In this document: positions 17,953 through 26,291 of the stretch, one piece after another
Position numbering within the stretch: position 1 is the first letter of the stretch
Layout: every line of letters starts with the position of its first letter
Origin: Bacteroidota bacterium
Lineage (GTDB): Bacteria; Bacteroidota; Bacteroidia; 2-12-FULL-35-15
Length of the DNA: 64,000 nucleotides
Reading direction: 5' to 3'
NCBI GenBank assembly: GCA_025963715.1
Contig: JAOQAG010000049.1
Span: 62,001-126,000, forward strand
Notes under the pieces: model-generated
Database searches by the model: none
The model's input: the letters and a program-made list of their open reading frames with translations, nothing else
What the model was told of the DNA's origin: nothing
Made by a program: the position numbers and the translations under genes

Positions 17953-18309
17953 TTAGTAATGATCGTCCATTACGCCGGTTTCACGCACTTCTACAGTGCC
18001 GCTTTCCAGCTCCAGGTTAGGGCAGGCTTCGGAGATTTTTACGGCTGCGTCAAAATTTGCAGCTTTTACCAACACATAGCCGCCCAAAATTTCTTTGCCT
18101 TCTATGAACGGGCCGTCGGTTAATTTTTTAGATGTACCGCTTAGCACACGGCCTTCATTGGTAAGTGGCTGTGCCCCAACTAAATTACCGCTTTGCGCGA
18201 TGCCGCCAATCCACTCTGTCCAGCGTTTCATGTGCGCTTCAATTTGTTGCGGCGAAAATTGTTTGCGCTCCGCATCGCCGCCGCGGAATAATAATAAATA
18301 CTCTTTCAT
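17953..18309 (-). CDS. YCII/DGPF-domain protein
   Basis: A 118-residue ferredoxin-like-fold YCII-related protein. The family-naming DGPF motif is present at residues 65-68 in KKLTDGPFIEGKE. The start is MKEYLLLFRGG, typical of this family. The molecular activity of DGPF proteins is not settled; they are genomic partners of ECF42-type sigma factors, as here. The ATG at 18309 lies 25 bases downstream of a 34-bp block shared with the VOC gene. Confidence 0.92.
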   Translation of the reverse strand: MKEYLLLFRGGDAERKQFSPQQIEAHMKRWTEWIGGIAQSGNLVGAQPLTNEGRVLSGTSKKLTDGPFIEGKEILGGYVLVKAANFDAAVKISEACPNLELESGTVEVRETGVMDDHY

Positions 18310-18333
18310 AATGATGGTTTTTAAGGTTTATGT

Positions 18334-18367
18334 ACTAAAGACAATCTGATTTCCCGGATTTGGACAA
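18334..18367 (-). promoter_or_regulatory. 34-bp block before YCII gene, copy 2 of a putative ECF promoter
   Basis: Differs from the copy at 17896-17929 at two positions only. The TTGTCC and TTGTC elements on the minus strand could serve as -35 and -10 parts. It is independent of the intergenic repeat families, since it is seen only at these two places. Confidence 0.55.
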
Positions 18368-18659
18368 AAGATAAAACTAATTTTTAACGTGTAGGTTTTC
18401 ATAATGTTAAAAAAGGATTTTACCGCAAAGAACGCGGAGGAAGCGCAGAGTTCGCAGAGAAGAATTACGAAATTAGGATAATCATATCAGGAAATCGTCA
18501 CCCCATCCGCCGCGGGGCGCGGGATGACAACTTTAAATGGATGAGAATAGTTTTTATGAAGATCCGCTTAATGCAGCTCATGCCACATTTATCCAGTATG
18601 GGTAGCTCACACACAGTAAACGAATGAACCAATAAACCGCTGAACCAATGACCAAAACA

Positions 18660-18693
18660 AAAAAACCGCCGGATAAATTTCTGGCGGTTTTTT
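18660..18693 (-). terminator. Terminator of fasciclin gene
   Basis: AAAAAACCGCC (18660-18670) pairs with GGCGGTTTTTT (18683-18693), giving a perfect 11-bp stem with a T run on the minus strand, 15 bases after the fasciclin stop. Confidence 0.8.
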
Positions 18694-18707
18694 GTTTTGT
18701 TCATTGG

Positions 18708-19277
18708 TTATTTAGGCATCAATACAGTGTCAACCACATGGATCACACCATTGCTCTGATACACATCTTTGATCGTGATAGAAGACATTCCGCCTTTTTC
18801 ATCTTTGATCATGATCTTGTTTCCACTCATTGTGAATGTTAACATTCCACCGTTTACTGTTTTCATTTCTGCTTTACCATTTCCTTTTTTGATCATGTCC
18901 ATGATCATTTTAGAATCAATTTTTCCGGAAACAACATGGTACGTTAAAATGCCGCTTAACATTGCTTTGTTTTCCGGTTTCAATAATGTTTCAACAGTTC
19001 CTTTTGGTAATTTATTAAATGCTTCATTAGTTGGGGCAAATACCGTGAATGGGCCTGCACCTTGCAATGTTTCTACCAAGCCAGCTGCTTTAACTGCTGC
19101 AACCAAAGTTGTATGATCTTTTGAGTTCATTGCATTTTCAATGATGTTTTTTGAAGGATACATTGCTGCGCCACCTACAGTAACTGTTTTTTCTTTTGAT
19201 TCCATGTTTTGTGCAGATGCACTTTGTGCAAAAAATGCGATGCATATTACTAATGCTGTTTTTATTATCGTTTTCAT
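18708..19277 (-). CDS. Secreted fasciclin-domain protein
   Basis: A 189-residue exported protein. Residues 1-22 are a signal peptide ending in QSASA-QN. The rest is one FAS1 (fasciclin) domain with the H1 motif TVFAPTNEAFNKLP and the H2 motif VIHVVDTVLMP at the C terminus. FAS1 domains mediate adhesion. Unusually rich in Met and Lys. It has its own terminator and a 248-base gap upstream shared with the divergent WYL regulator; no other partner is evident. Confidence 0.93.
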   Translation of the reverse strand: MKTIIKTALVICIAFFAQSASAQNMESKEKTVTVGGAAMYPSKNIIENAMNSKDHTTLVAAVKAAGLVETLQGAGPFTVFAPTNEAFNKLPKGTVETLLKPENKAMLSGILTYHVVSGKIDSKMIMDMIKKGNGKAEMKTVNGGMLTFTMSGNKIMIKDEKGGMSSITIKDVYQSNGVIHVVDTVLMPK

Positions 19278-19525
19278 GATGTTTTAGGTTTAAGTTATTT
19301 TTAAGTTTTTTAATTTTGATTTGAAAAGATTAACGTAATGATTTTCATTTCGGATTTTGCAGCTGTAAATTATTTTTATAAATTTTCTTTTAATTATATT
19401 TTAAAAACGCTGTACTTGCTTTAAATAAAGCTTTTCCAGCATTCAAAAAATAATCCGCCTTCATGTTTATTTAACACGTCTGGTTTTTTAATTAAATTTA
19501 CGCAGCACTATACAGTATAAAAATC

Positions 19526-20467
19526 ATGAACCGGATCGATCGCGTAACCGCAATTTTAATTCACCTGCAATCACGAAGAGTAGTAAAAGCGCAGGACATT
19601 GCCGAAAGGTTTGAGGTCAGCCTGCGTACCGTGTACCGCGATATCAGAACACTGGAAGAAGCCGGAATCCCATTGGTAGGCGAGGCAGGCGTGGGTTATT
19701 CCATTATGGATGGTTATCGCTTACCGCCGGTAATGTTTACAAAAGAAGAAGCGGTTGCATTTTTAACAGCCGAAAAACTTGTAGAAAAATTTACCGATGT
19801 ATCTACCAAAGAAAGCTATTCTTCCGCGATGTATAAAATAAAATCGGTGTTACGCTCCAGCGAAAAAGAATACCTCGAAACCATGGACGATCACATCCAG
19901 GTGATCGGCAACGAATATTTGCCACTTGATAAAAATACTTCCAATCCTTTGCAAAGTATTTTAAAAAGCATTTCTGAAAAAAAAGTGCTCAGCATCGATT
20001 ATTTTGCAAACCACAGCCAGGAAAAAACAAAACGCAACATCGAGCCGGTAGGTATTTTTTATTTGGGAAATTACTGGCACCTCATTGCATTTTGTCAGCT
20101 GCGTAACGATTACCGCGATTTCCGTACCGATCGTATTTCGAAGATCGCTCCCACAGAGCTGCCGTTCCGGAAAGATCATCCATCTTTAAAAACGTATTTA
20201 AAACAGATCTCCAAAGAAAAAGAATTGCAAACGGTGATCATGACCGTCAATAAAAAAGTAATCCAGTACATCGGCGACCAGCGCTTTTACAATGGTTTTG
20301 TATCGGAGCGCGAATTGAAAGACACTATTGAAATGACTTTTTTAACTTCCTCCCTCGAAGGATTTGCACGCTGGTACCTCATGTTCGGTGATCAGGCCGA
20401 TATTGTCAGTCCCGAGATTCTCAAAAAACGGATCAGGGAGATTGCAACGCTTGTTGCTAAAAAGTAG
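19526..20467 (+). CDS. YafY-type regulator with HTH and WYL domains
   Basis: A 313-residue transcription factor. N-terminal DeoR-like winged helix-turn-helix at about residues 5-60 (VKAQDIAERFEVSLRTVYRD). The WYL ligand-binding domain is around 150-220, including EPVGIFYLGNYWHLIAFC and RDFRTDRIS. The WCX extension forms the C terminus. Ligands of this group in chromosomes are mostly unknown. It is divergent from fasciclin and precedes a DinB gene by 346 bases of repeats, so the target may be either or neither. Confidence 0.93.
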   Translation: MNRIDRVTAILIHLQSRRVVKAQDIAERFEVSLRTVYRDIRTLEEAGIPLVGEAGVGYSIMDGYRLPPVMFTKEEAVAFLTAEKLVEKFTDVSTKESYSSAMYKIKSVLRSSEKEYLETMDDHIQVIGNEYLPLDKNTSNPLQSILKSISEKKVLSIDYFANHSQEKTKRNIEPVGIFYLGNYWHLIAFCQLRNDYRDFRTDRISKIAPTELPFRKDHPSLKTYLKQISKEKELQTVIMTVNKKVIQYIGDQRFYNGFVSERELKDTIEMTFLTSSLEGFARWYLMFGDQADIVSPEILKKRIREIATLVAKK

Positions 20468-20813
20468 TTCAAAGTTTAATTTGGAAAGTTTAAAGTTTGC
20501 TGTACGGATAACGCCCGCCTGAACGATTCGGGCAGGAACAGGAACGAATATTGCGAATCTGTGTAGATGCTGTGCATGAATTGCCCGTGCCAGCTTATAT
20601 TTCCACTTCCTCTGCGTACTTTGCGCCTTCTCCGCGTTCTCTGCGGTTAGATCCATACAGAATGGTTTTCTCACACACAACAAACTTTGAACTTTCTAAC
20701 TTTAAACTTTAAACTTTTTTTCCCCCTGCTGACATACTGTTGTCACTCCGGGGTTGTTAGTTTGTATCAGATTTTAAAAACAAGCAAATTATAAACCCTA
20801 AATCTTTAAAACA
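20468..20813. repeat. Repeat-filled gap before dinB
   Basis: Contains 'aagtttaatttggaaagtttaaagtttg' (20470-20500), a family D run including GCCCGCCTGAACGATTCGGGC (a hairpin, about 20511-20531) and GAACAGGAACGAATATTGCG, a 'tctgcgtactttgcgccttctccgcg' fragment, and a second 'actttaaacttt' run near 20690-20717. No gene. Confidence 0.65.
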
Positions 20814-21311
20814 ATGACAATGATCGACACATTCCTGAAAGAAATGGAAGCAGAAGCACAAACCACCCGCAAAATGTTAGCACTTGTACCGGATGATAAA
20901 TTCGGCTGGAAACCGCACGAAAAAAGCATGGCCATAGAGCGCCTTGCAACACACATTGCCGAATTGCCAACCTGGGTAACCATGACGGTAAATACCAATG
21001 AGCTCGATTTTAATTCAAATGCATACGTTCCAAAAATTGTAAAAAACAACAAAGAGCTGATGCAGTTTTTTGAAGAATCACTGGCGGATGGAATTGCAAC
21101 ACTGAAAAAAACAAAAGATGATATTTTATCCGATCAATGGGTGCTGCGTAATGGCGATACCATTATAAGCAAACGCACAAAAGCAGAAGTTTTCCGTATG
21201 GCTTATTCGCAGATCATCCATCACCGTGCGCAAATGGGCGTTTTCCTGCGCCTGCTGAATGTTCCCATCCCGGGGAGTTACGGGCCGAGTGCAGATGACA
21301 TGGCATTTTAA
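20814..21311 (+). CDS. DinB family protein
   Basis: A 165-residue DinB-fold protein with the helix bundle pattern and candidate metal His in THIAELPTW (about residue 44) and IIHHRAQMGVFLRLL (about 130). The start MTMIDTFLKEMEAEA could also be the Met at 20820. C terminus GSYGPSADDM is common in this subgroup. No partner gene; reaction unknown. Confidence 0.88.
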   Translation: MTMIDTFLKEMEAEAQTTRKMLALVPDDKFGWKPHEKSMAIERLATHIAELPTWVTMTVNTNELDFNSNAYVPKIVKNNKELMQFFEESLADGIATLKKTKDDILSDQWVLRNGDTIISKRTKAEVFRMAYSQIIHHRAQMGVFLRLLNVPIPGSYGPSADDMAF

Positions 21312-21350
21312 CACGTAGCTCAAAACTACCATGCAGTATTTTTATTCCAC

Positions 21351-21387
21351 CTCTGTCAGGGTTTCAAACCCTGACTGGGGTTTTCTT
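21351..21387 (+). terminator. Terminator after dinB
   Basis: GTCAGGGTTTCAAACCCTGAC (21355-21375; 10-bp arms around one base) followed by GGGG and a T-rich tail. Placed 44 bases after the dinB stop. Confidence 0.6.
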
Positions 21388-21405
21388 TTTCCTGCATTTA
21401 TTGTT

Positions 21406-21516
21406 GCCACAGATTCACGGATTAAAAAAATTAATTGGAATTGCACAAAATTGTAAAATCGCATAGCGATTTTATCTGTGTAATATAATTCCCGTTAAAA
21501 TCTGTGAATCTGTGGC
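21406..21516. repeat. Family E element, 111 bp, with 18-bp inverted ends
   Basis: GCCACAGATTCACGGATT (21406-21423) and AATCTGTGAATCTGTGGC (21499-21516) are inverted copies with one mismatch. A central hairpin AAATCGCATAGCGATTT is inside. A closely related copy is at 30192-30314. Together with a family D run (about 21540-21622) it fills the gap 21312-21676. Confidence 0.7.
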
Positions 21517-21644
21517 TTTTTATTTTACATGAAACAAACACACAGATTAGTTAGATTACACACAGATTCGTAATATTCGCTTCTGTTCCTGCCCGAATCG
21601 TTCAGGCGGGCGTTATCTGTACCAACAGTTATCCGTAAAATCTC

Positions 21645-21652
21645 TAACTTTG
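21645..21652 (+). promoter_or_regulatory. Putative -7 box before doxX
   Basis: TAACTTTG fits TAnnTTTG and lies 24 bases before the ATG. No good -33 element visible. Confidence 0.4.
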
Positions 21653-21676
21653 TAATTCACAAAAAAACTCAAAACA

Positions 21677-22030
21677 ATGAATATATTTCTCTGGATCTTA
21701 CAAGGATTGCTTGGCGCAATGTTCATCATGGCCGGGATCATGAAATCCACACAGCCAAAAGAAAAATTAGCAAAAATGACCTGGACTGCACGTTATTCGC
21801 CCGGCATGATCAAATTTATCGGGGGCTCCGAATTGCTTGCCGGGCTTGGGTTGATCCTTCCCTGGGCAACGGGTGTTGCGATCATCCTCACACCGGTAGC
21901 AGCCGGTGCATTGGCATTGATCATGATCCTGGCAGCGCTCGATCATTTAAAAAATGACGAAAAGAAAGAAGTAATGGTCAACGTGATCATTTTTGTACTG
22001 GCGGTAATTGTTGCTTTCGGCAGATTTTAA
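21677..22030 (+). CDS. DoxX family membrane protein
   Basis: A 117-residue integral membrane protein with four predicted helices (LGAMFIMAGIMKS, GGSELLAGLGLILPWA, ILTPVAAGALALIMILAAL, VNVIIFVLAVIVAFGRF). This is the DoxX/DoxD-like fold, a family linked to thiol and oxidative stress or quinone metabolism. It is upstream of OsmC and DsbA-like genes in the same direction, with 59 bases to OsmC, so a shared redox role is plausible but inferred. Confidence 0.9.
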   Translation: MNIFLWILQGLLGAMFIMAGIMKSTQPKEKLAKMTWTARYSPGMIKFIGGSELLAGLGLILPWATGVAIILTPVAAGALALIMILAALDHLKNDEKKEVMVNVIIFVLAVIVAFGRF

Positions 22031-22089
22031 TTCTACTTTTATAATTCGAAGATCAACACTAAATTATTCACTAAATAAAATAAAAAAAT

Positions 22090-22506
22090 ATGAAAAGATC
22101 AGCAACAGCCAACTGGCAGGGAAGCGGTAAAGAAGGCAAAGGAACCTTAAGCACACAAAGCACCGTATTGAACAAAGCACAATATTCTTTTAACACCCGT
22201 TTTGCGGATGGGATCGGGACTAACCCCGAAGAATTAGCAGCAGCAGCGCATGCAGGATGTTTTACCATGAAGCTTAGTTTTAACTTAACCGGTGCCGGTT
22301 TTGTGCCTGACAATATTGATACAACGTGTGAGATCACACTGGATCCTGCAAAAGGCGAGATCACCGAATCAAAACTTACTGTAAATGCAAAAGTACCGGG
22401 CATCAGCAAAGAAAAATTTGATGAGCTGGTTGCAGATGCAAAAGCAAACTGCCCGATCTCCAAATTGTACAACACCACTATTGAATATACAGCAACATTA
22501 GATTAA
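22090..22506 (+). CDS. OsmC family peroxiredoxin
   Basis: A 138-residue OsmC/Ohr-like thiol peroxidase that reduces organic hydroperoxides. The two redox Cys are Cys57 in AHAGCFTMKLSF and Cys121 in ANCPISKLYN, with the typical Glu47/48 in NPEELAAAAH. Length matches OsmC. It is followed by the DsbA-like gene after 6 bases, so the two are co-transcribed and may share thiol chemistry. Confidence 0.94.
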   Translation: MKRSATANWQGSGKEGKGTLSTQSTVLNKAQYSFNTRFADGIGTNPEELAAAAHAGCFTMKLSFNLTGAGFVPDNIDTTCEITLDPAKGEITESKLTVNAKVPGISKEKFDELVADAKANCPISKLYNTTIEYTATLD

Positions 22507-22512
22507 TCAGTT

Positions 22513-23157
22513 ATGAAAATAGAGATCTGGTCGGATGTGATGTGCCCGTTTTGCTACATTGGCAAACGGAAATTTGAAAATGCACTGGCTCAATTCGAAC
22601 ACAAAGAAGAGGTAGAAATTGTTTGGAAAAGCTTTCAGCTGAATCCCGATCAGCAAACCGTTCCCGGTAAAAATATCAATCAATATCTTGCCGAGATAAA
22701 AGGCTGGTCGCTGGAGCAGGCCAAAAGTATGAACGATCGGGTAACCGCCATGGCAAAGGAAGTAGGGTTGGAGTACGATTTCGATAAAGCGGTGATCGCC
22801 AATTCTTTTGATGCACACCGGTTGATCCAGCTGGCGAAAAAATCCGGAAAAGGAGATGCAGCCGAAGAACGTTTATTTAAAGCATATTTCACGGAAGGAA
22901 AAAATACCGCCGACCGGGAAGTGTTGGTTCAGTTGGGTTCCGACATCGGGCTTGACCCAACGCAGGTAAAAGAAATGCTGGAAAGCAACGCGTATGCCGA
23001 AGACGTACACAAAGATGTGTATGAAGCGCAGCAGGTAGGTGTTACCGGCGTTCCGTTTTTTGTGCTGGGAAGCAAATATGCCGTTTCCGGAGCACAGGAA
23101 AGTGCTACTTTTTTACAGGCGCTAAAAACTACCTGGAGCGAAACGCATACTGCGTAG
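22513..23157 (+). CDS. DsbA/FrnE-family thiol oxidoreductase
   Basis: A 214-residue thioredoxin-fold protein with an inserted helical domain, FrnE-like. The active site is Cys11-Pro-Phe-Cys14 in SDVMCPFCYIGKRK, and the cis-Pro loop is GVTGVPFFVLG. There is no signal peptide, so it acts in the cytoplasm, as other FrnE proteins. It overlaps no gene but starts 6 bases after OsmC. FrnE relatives handle disulfides during oxidative stress. Confidence 0.93.
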   Translation: MKIEIWSDVMCPFCYIGKRKFENALAQFEHKEEVEIVWKSFQLNPDQQTVPGKNINQYLAEIKGWSLEQAKSMNDRVTAMAKEVGLEYDFDKAVIANSFDAHRLIQLAKKSGKGDAAEERLFKAYFTEGKNTADREVLVQLGSDIGLDPTQVKEMLESNAYAEDVHKDVYEAQQVGVTGVPFFVLGSKYAVSGAQESATFLQALKTTWSETHTA

Positions 23158-23168
23158 CATATTTGATT

Positions 23169-23330
23169 ATGCTAATGTTCCTATAAAAGCAGGAATACTC
23201 TTCTAAGCTGTCATCCCGCACCTGTTGCGGAATCTCATAAATGTTTGCAGTATTTAATTAACCGATCCAGCAACGAGTGCAGGATGACAGTATTGTTCAT
23301 GAGTATCGTAAAAACAAAACTCTGTACATT
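23169..23330. repeat. Family A element, inverted copy
   Basis: Arranged opposite to the copy at 15254: its right flank (AGTATTGTTCATGAGTATCG, then TAAAAACAAAA) is the reverse complement of that copy's left flank. Holds GCTGTCATCCCGCACC... and a matching but partly decayed right arm GCAGGATGACAG. Confidence 0.62.
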
Positions 23331-23391
23331 AAAGTCGATGCCTTTTTTGAATCCGAAATTCATTAACTTAGCCAGCATAAATGATCTGTGA

Positions 23392-23934
23392 ATGGGTTTG
23401 ACCGTTAAAGAAATACATGCAATGGATGCCGAACAGCTGCTGATCGAACAGATCGGGCAGGGAAACAAACAGGCATTTTCCAGGCTATATGACATATACG
23501 CGCCCGCACTGCTGGGAATGATCTCCCGGATGGGAAACGACGAACAAAAAGCAGAGCAGATCCTGCAGGCCACTTTCCTGAAAATAATAGGCTCGCTTAC
23601 AAAATATAATCCCACCGGCGAGCGTTTATTTACCCGGATGCTAAAAATAGCAAGAGTTTTGGCGGCAGGACCCGGTATGATTTCAGAGAATAAAGCAGTT
23701 CCGGAAATCCAACAGGTTGAACATCTCGTAAATGAAGCAGCTGAGGGACATTACTCATTGGAAAAGCAGCAAAAATCAGCTTCTTTTCCGGAACCGCATC
23801 AGCCATCAAACGCTTTGGACCTGGTTTATTTTAATGGTTATAGTTATGCCGCAACTGCGCAGCAATTAGGCATTTCAATGGCAGAATTAAAAATAAAGAT
23901 CAGGAAAGAGCTGAAACAAAGAAGAACACTATAA
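23392..23934 (+). CDS. Divergent ECF-type RNA polymerase sigma factor
   Basis: A 180-residue sigma-70-like protein. Region 2 resembles AFSRLYDIYAPALLGMISRM followed by AEQILQATFLKIIGSL, where the usual DVFQETF helix is altered. A linker with Gln/Glu-rich sequence follows, then region 4 with a helix-turn-helix YSYAATAQQLGISMAELKIK. The conserved region 2 residues are weak, so promoter recognition may be unusual. It is followed after 2 bases by an anti-sigma/cupin gene, the expected partner. An internal Met at 23422 is an alternative start. Confidence 0.82.
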   Translation: MGLTVKEIHAMDAEQLLIEQIGQGNKQAFSRLYDIYAPALLGMISRMGNDEQKAEQILQATFLKIIGSLTKYNPTGERLFTRMLKIARVLAAGPGMISENKAVPEIQQVEHLVNEAAEGHYSLEKQQKSASFPEPHQPSNALDLVYFNGYSYAATAQQLGISMAELKIKIRKELKQRRTL

Positions 23935-23936
23935 AA

Positions 23937-24545
23937 ATGAACATACAGGAATACATAGCTTCTGGAATACTGGAAATGTACGTATTGGGCGACGTGACAC
24001 CGGAAGAGGCTATGGAGGTTGAAAAATTAGCATCCGTCCACGAAGAGATCCGCACCGAAATTGACGAGATCAGCAATGCGCTGCAGCAATACGCCGCAGC
24101 GCAAACCGCTGCCCCACACCCGGCGATCAAGCCATTTTTGATCGCTACCATCGATTACATGGAACGCATGCAAAATGGCGAACAACCGGCATTTCCACCG
24201 GTGCTGAACACGGATTCGAAAATGGAGAATTACAGTCAATGGATTAACCGTCCGGACATGGTTATAGGTAGCGATTTTCAAGAAATGAAAGCAAAAATAA
24301 TCGGGTATACGCCGGAAGTGATAACAGCCATTGTTTGGATCAAAACCATGGCGCCGCATGAAGTACACGACAATGAATTTGAGAAATTTTTGATCCTGGA
24401 AGGCACTTGCGATATTATTTTCGGAGACAAAAAACATTCACTCAAAGCAGGCGATTATTTCAGCATTCCGCTGCACACCGAACATCATTTAATCGTCACT
24501 TCAAGCATTCCCTGCAAAGCAATTTTGCAACGGATCGCGGCGTAA
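23937..24545 (+). CDS. Anti-sigma factor with C-terminal cupin (ChrR-like)
   Basis: A 202-residue protein. Residues 1-75 form an anti-sigma-like helical domain (YIASGILEMYVLGDVTPEEA, then VHEEIRTEIDEI), lacking the Cys of zinc-type anti-sigma factors. Residues 105-202 are a cupin with candidate metal ligands in APHEVHDNEFEKFLILEG and PLHTEHH. This is the domain order of ChrR, which senses singlet oxygen through two metals. It starts 2 bases after the sigma stop. The stimulus here is unknown; loss of the N-terminal zinc site is the notable point. Confidence 0.88.
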   Translation: MNIQEYIASGILEMYVLGDVTPEEAMEVEKLASVHEEIRTEIDEISNALQQYAAAQTAAPHPAIKPFLIATIDYMERMQNGEQPAFPPVLNTDSKMENYSQWINRPDMVIGSDFQEMKAKIIGYTPEVITAIVWIKTMAPHEVHDNEFEKFLILEGTCDIIFGDKKHSLKAGDYFSIPLHTEHHLIVTSSIPCKAILQRIAA

Positions 24546-24551
24546 AAATAA

Positions 24552-24730
24552 ATGTTGTTGTTGTAGGAAAATGTTGTTTTTTACAATATTCACAAACAAT
24601 ACTGTCATCCCGGGCTTGACCCGGGATCTCATAAATGGTAGTAGTATTTAATTGACAGATCCCGGGTCAAGCCCGGGATGACAGCTTAAGAAAGTATATC
24701 TGTTTCCATAGTAAGATGTTCTACAACATA
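24552..24730. repeat. Family A element with perfect 28-bp internal inverted arms
   Basis: The internal arms 24602-24629 and 24657-24684 are perfect inverted copies starting CTGTCATCCCGGGCTTGACC, each also self-complementary through CCCGGG, giving a possible cruciform of three stems. Outer ends again read TGTTGTAGG...AATGTTG and ...TTCTACAACAT, as in the 1824 copy. Confidence 0.72.
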
Positions 24731-24753
24731 ACCAAATAAATTAAAAAACACAA

Positions 24754-24788
24754 AAAACGCCGCATTTCAATTTGAAATGCGGCGTTTT
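24754..24788. terminator. Bidirectional terminator
   Basis: AAAACGCCGCATTTCAA (24754-24770) pairs perfectly with TTGAAATGCGGCGTTTT (24772-24788). It stands between convergent genes ending at 24545 and 24801 and serves both strands. Confidence 0.85.
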
Positions 24789-24800
24789 CATTTAACAAAT

Positions 24801-25346
24801 CTATTTCAAAACATATCTGAAACTAACTGCAGCTTCAGCCCAACTGTCGCCCGGGTAAAACACGTCAAAGTAGGGTTTAACGTCGGCGCCGATGGTAAAC
24901 GGAGCTCTTGGAAATTTATACTCCAGCCCGAAAATCCCATCCACTCCCGCGCTGGGAGCAGGTTCGTAAGTTCTGTAATAATGATCTTCACCATCATAAT
25001 AATTGTGGTGGTAATAGGCTACATCTCCCCAGCTTCCGAAATGCCCGCCGCCTCCAAAAAATAAATCAAAGCCCGGCGTATAAAAAAGCTCATAATGTTT
25101 TTCAAATAATGCAGTGGCAACAAGTGCCCTGTAGCCGGTAGTTACAGTTCCCTCAAATGCCCAGGTAGGCCTGTAAAAATGTTTGAAGGTAACGCCCAGT
25201 TCGGTTCCCGCCCGTACACCAATACTATTTGTATAAGCGCTGTTGCTGTATTTGCTGTTTTTTACATACCCATTTTCAGTTTGGGCTTTTACAGTAAATG
25301 CTGTGAAAGAAAGTACTGCAAAAATTAGTGTGACGATCTTTTTCAT
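24801..25346 (-). CDS. Secreted outer-membrane beta-barrel-like protein
   Basis: A 181-residue protein with a signal peptide (MKKIVTLIFAVLSFTAF...KAQ) and alternating beta-strand sequence ending in an aromatic-rich strand (AAVSFRYVLK), as expected of a small outer-membrane barrel. A Tyr/His/Asp-rich loop (YYHHNYYDGEDHYYRTY) near residues 112-130 is notable and may bind metal or sit at the surface. Family not recognised beyond barrel. Confidence 0.8.
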   Translation of the reverse strand: MKKIVTLIFAVLSFTAFTVKAQTENGYVKNSKYSNSAYTNSIGVRAGTELGVTFKHFYRPTWAFEGTVTTGYRALVATALFEKHYELFYTPGFDLFFGGGGHFGSWGDVAYYHHNYYDGEDHYYRTYEPAPSAGVDGIFGLEYKFPRAPFTIGADVKPYFDVFYPGDSWAEAAVSFRYVLK

Positions 25347-25494
25347 TGTTGTTATAGTTTTCTGTTATTTTCTGAGAGTAAAATTAAATGCCATTTGCCC
25401 GGGCAATATTGATTTTTCGATAGCTGGTAATTCCCCTTCGATACTTTGAAATAAATCGGTTATATTTACATACACTTTTCTCCAGGCTGTTTTT

Positions 25495-26187
25495 ATGAAT
25501 TGTATTATCGTTGATGATGATGAAATGATGCGCATTGATCTTGAGAACAAGATCAACCAAACTACGCTGCTCAACCTTGTTGGATCCTGCTCCAGCGCTA
25601 TAGAAGCTTCCAACCTGGTAATGACAGGCAGCGTCGATCTTATTTTTCTGGATGTGATGATGCCGGAAATGACCGGTATGGATTTTATGAAAACACTGGA
25701 TGTTTCGCGTCCTGAAGTGGTAATTATTACATCCAATAAAGAGTTTGCGGTGGAAGCCTTTGAATACGATGTAACCGATTTTTTAATAAAACCCATTGCA
25801 TACGAACGCTTTTTAAAAGCCGTTACAAAATCAAAACGCAATTTTGATAAAAAAGGAACGACGATCAATACCGTCGACAATCATATTTTTATAAAAGTAT
25901 CATCGCGCTTTATTAAACTGGATCTCAAAACCATTCAGTACATTGAAGCACTAGCCGATTATGTGACCATTCATACCTTAACGGATAAATTTACCATCCA
26001 TTCCACCATGAAAGGTATTGAACATACATTACCGGCAAATGATTTTGCAAGGGTTCACAATTCGTTCATTGTGCGTTTGGATAAGATCTCGGCGATCGAA
26101 GACAACTGTATTTCCGTAAATAAAGTAACCATTCCGGTCAGCCGCAATAAGTTCAAACCGCTGATCCAGCGCTTAAAACTGATCTGA
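25495..26187 (+). CDS. LytTR-type response regulator
   Basis: A 230-residue two-component regulator. The receiver domain (1-118) has acidic Asp7-9, phospho-acceptor Asp53 in IFLDVMMPEM, and the conserved Lys in FLIKPI. The C-terminal LytTR DNA-binding domain (about 130-230) has KTIQYIEALADYVTIHT and ARVHNSFIVRLDKI. It precedes an Hpt protein, a hybrid kinase and a single-domain regulator in one direction, so it is a likely output of that relay. Confidence 0.94.
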   Translation: MNCIIVDDDEMMRIDLENKINQTTLLNLVGSCSSAIEASNLVMTGSVDLIFLDVMMPEMTGMDFMKTLDVSRPEVVIITSNKEFAVEAFEYDVTDFLIKPIAYERFLKAVTKSKRNFDKKGTTINTVDNHIFIKVSSRFIKLDLKTIQYIEALADYVTIHTLTDKFTIHSTMKGIEHTLPANDFARVHNSFIVRLDKISAIEDNCISVNKVTIPVSRNKFKPLIQRLKLI

Positions 26188-26291
26188 TTTACAAACCATC
26201 GAAATTTTAAAGCCAGCCATCGAAAAAAGCAGTTGTTAGGTCCGTTATTGGAAGTAATTTTGTAGGGAACATGTAAACAATTTTCAAACAA

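Larger units (their letters stand above)
18310..18707. repeat. Gap with ECF promoter copy and repeat fragments
   Basis: Holds the promoter block 18334-18367, a 'cgcaaagaacgcggaggaagcgcagag' fragment (about 18424-18452), a degenerate family A hairpin (about 18497-18529), and the fasciclin terminator (18660-18693). No gene seen. Confidence 0.65.

Noticed and set aside
23235-23615. 126-codon minus-strand frame
   Set aside because: Overlaps a family A element and the sigma gene; the sigma frame has the expected domain pattern.
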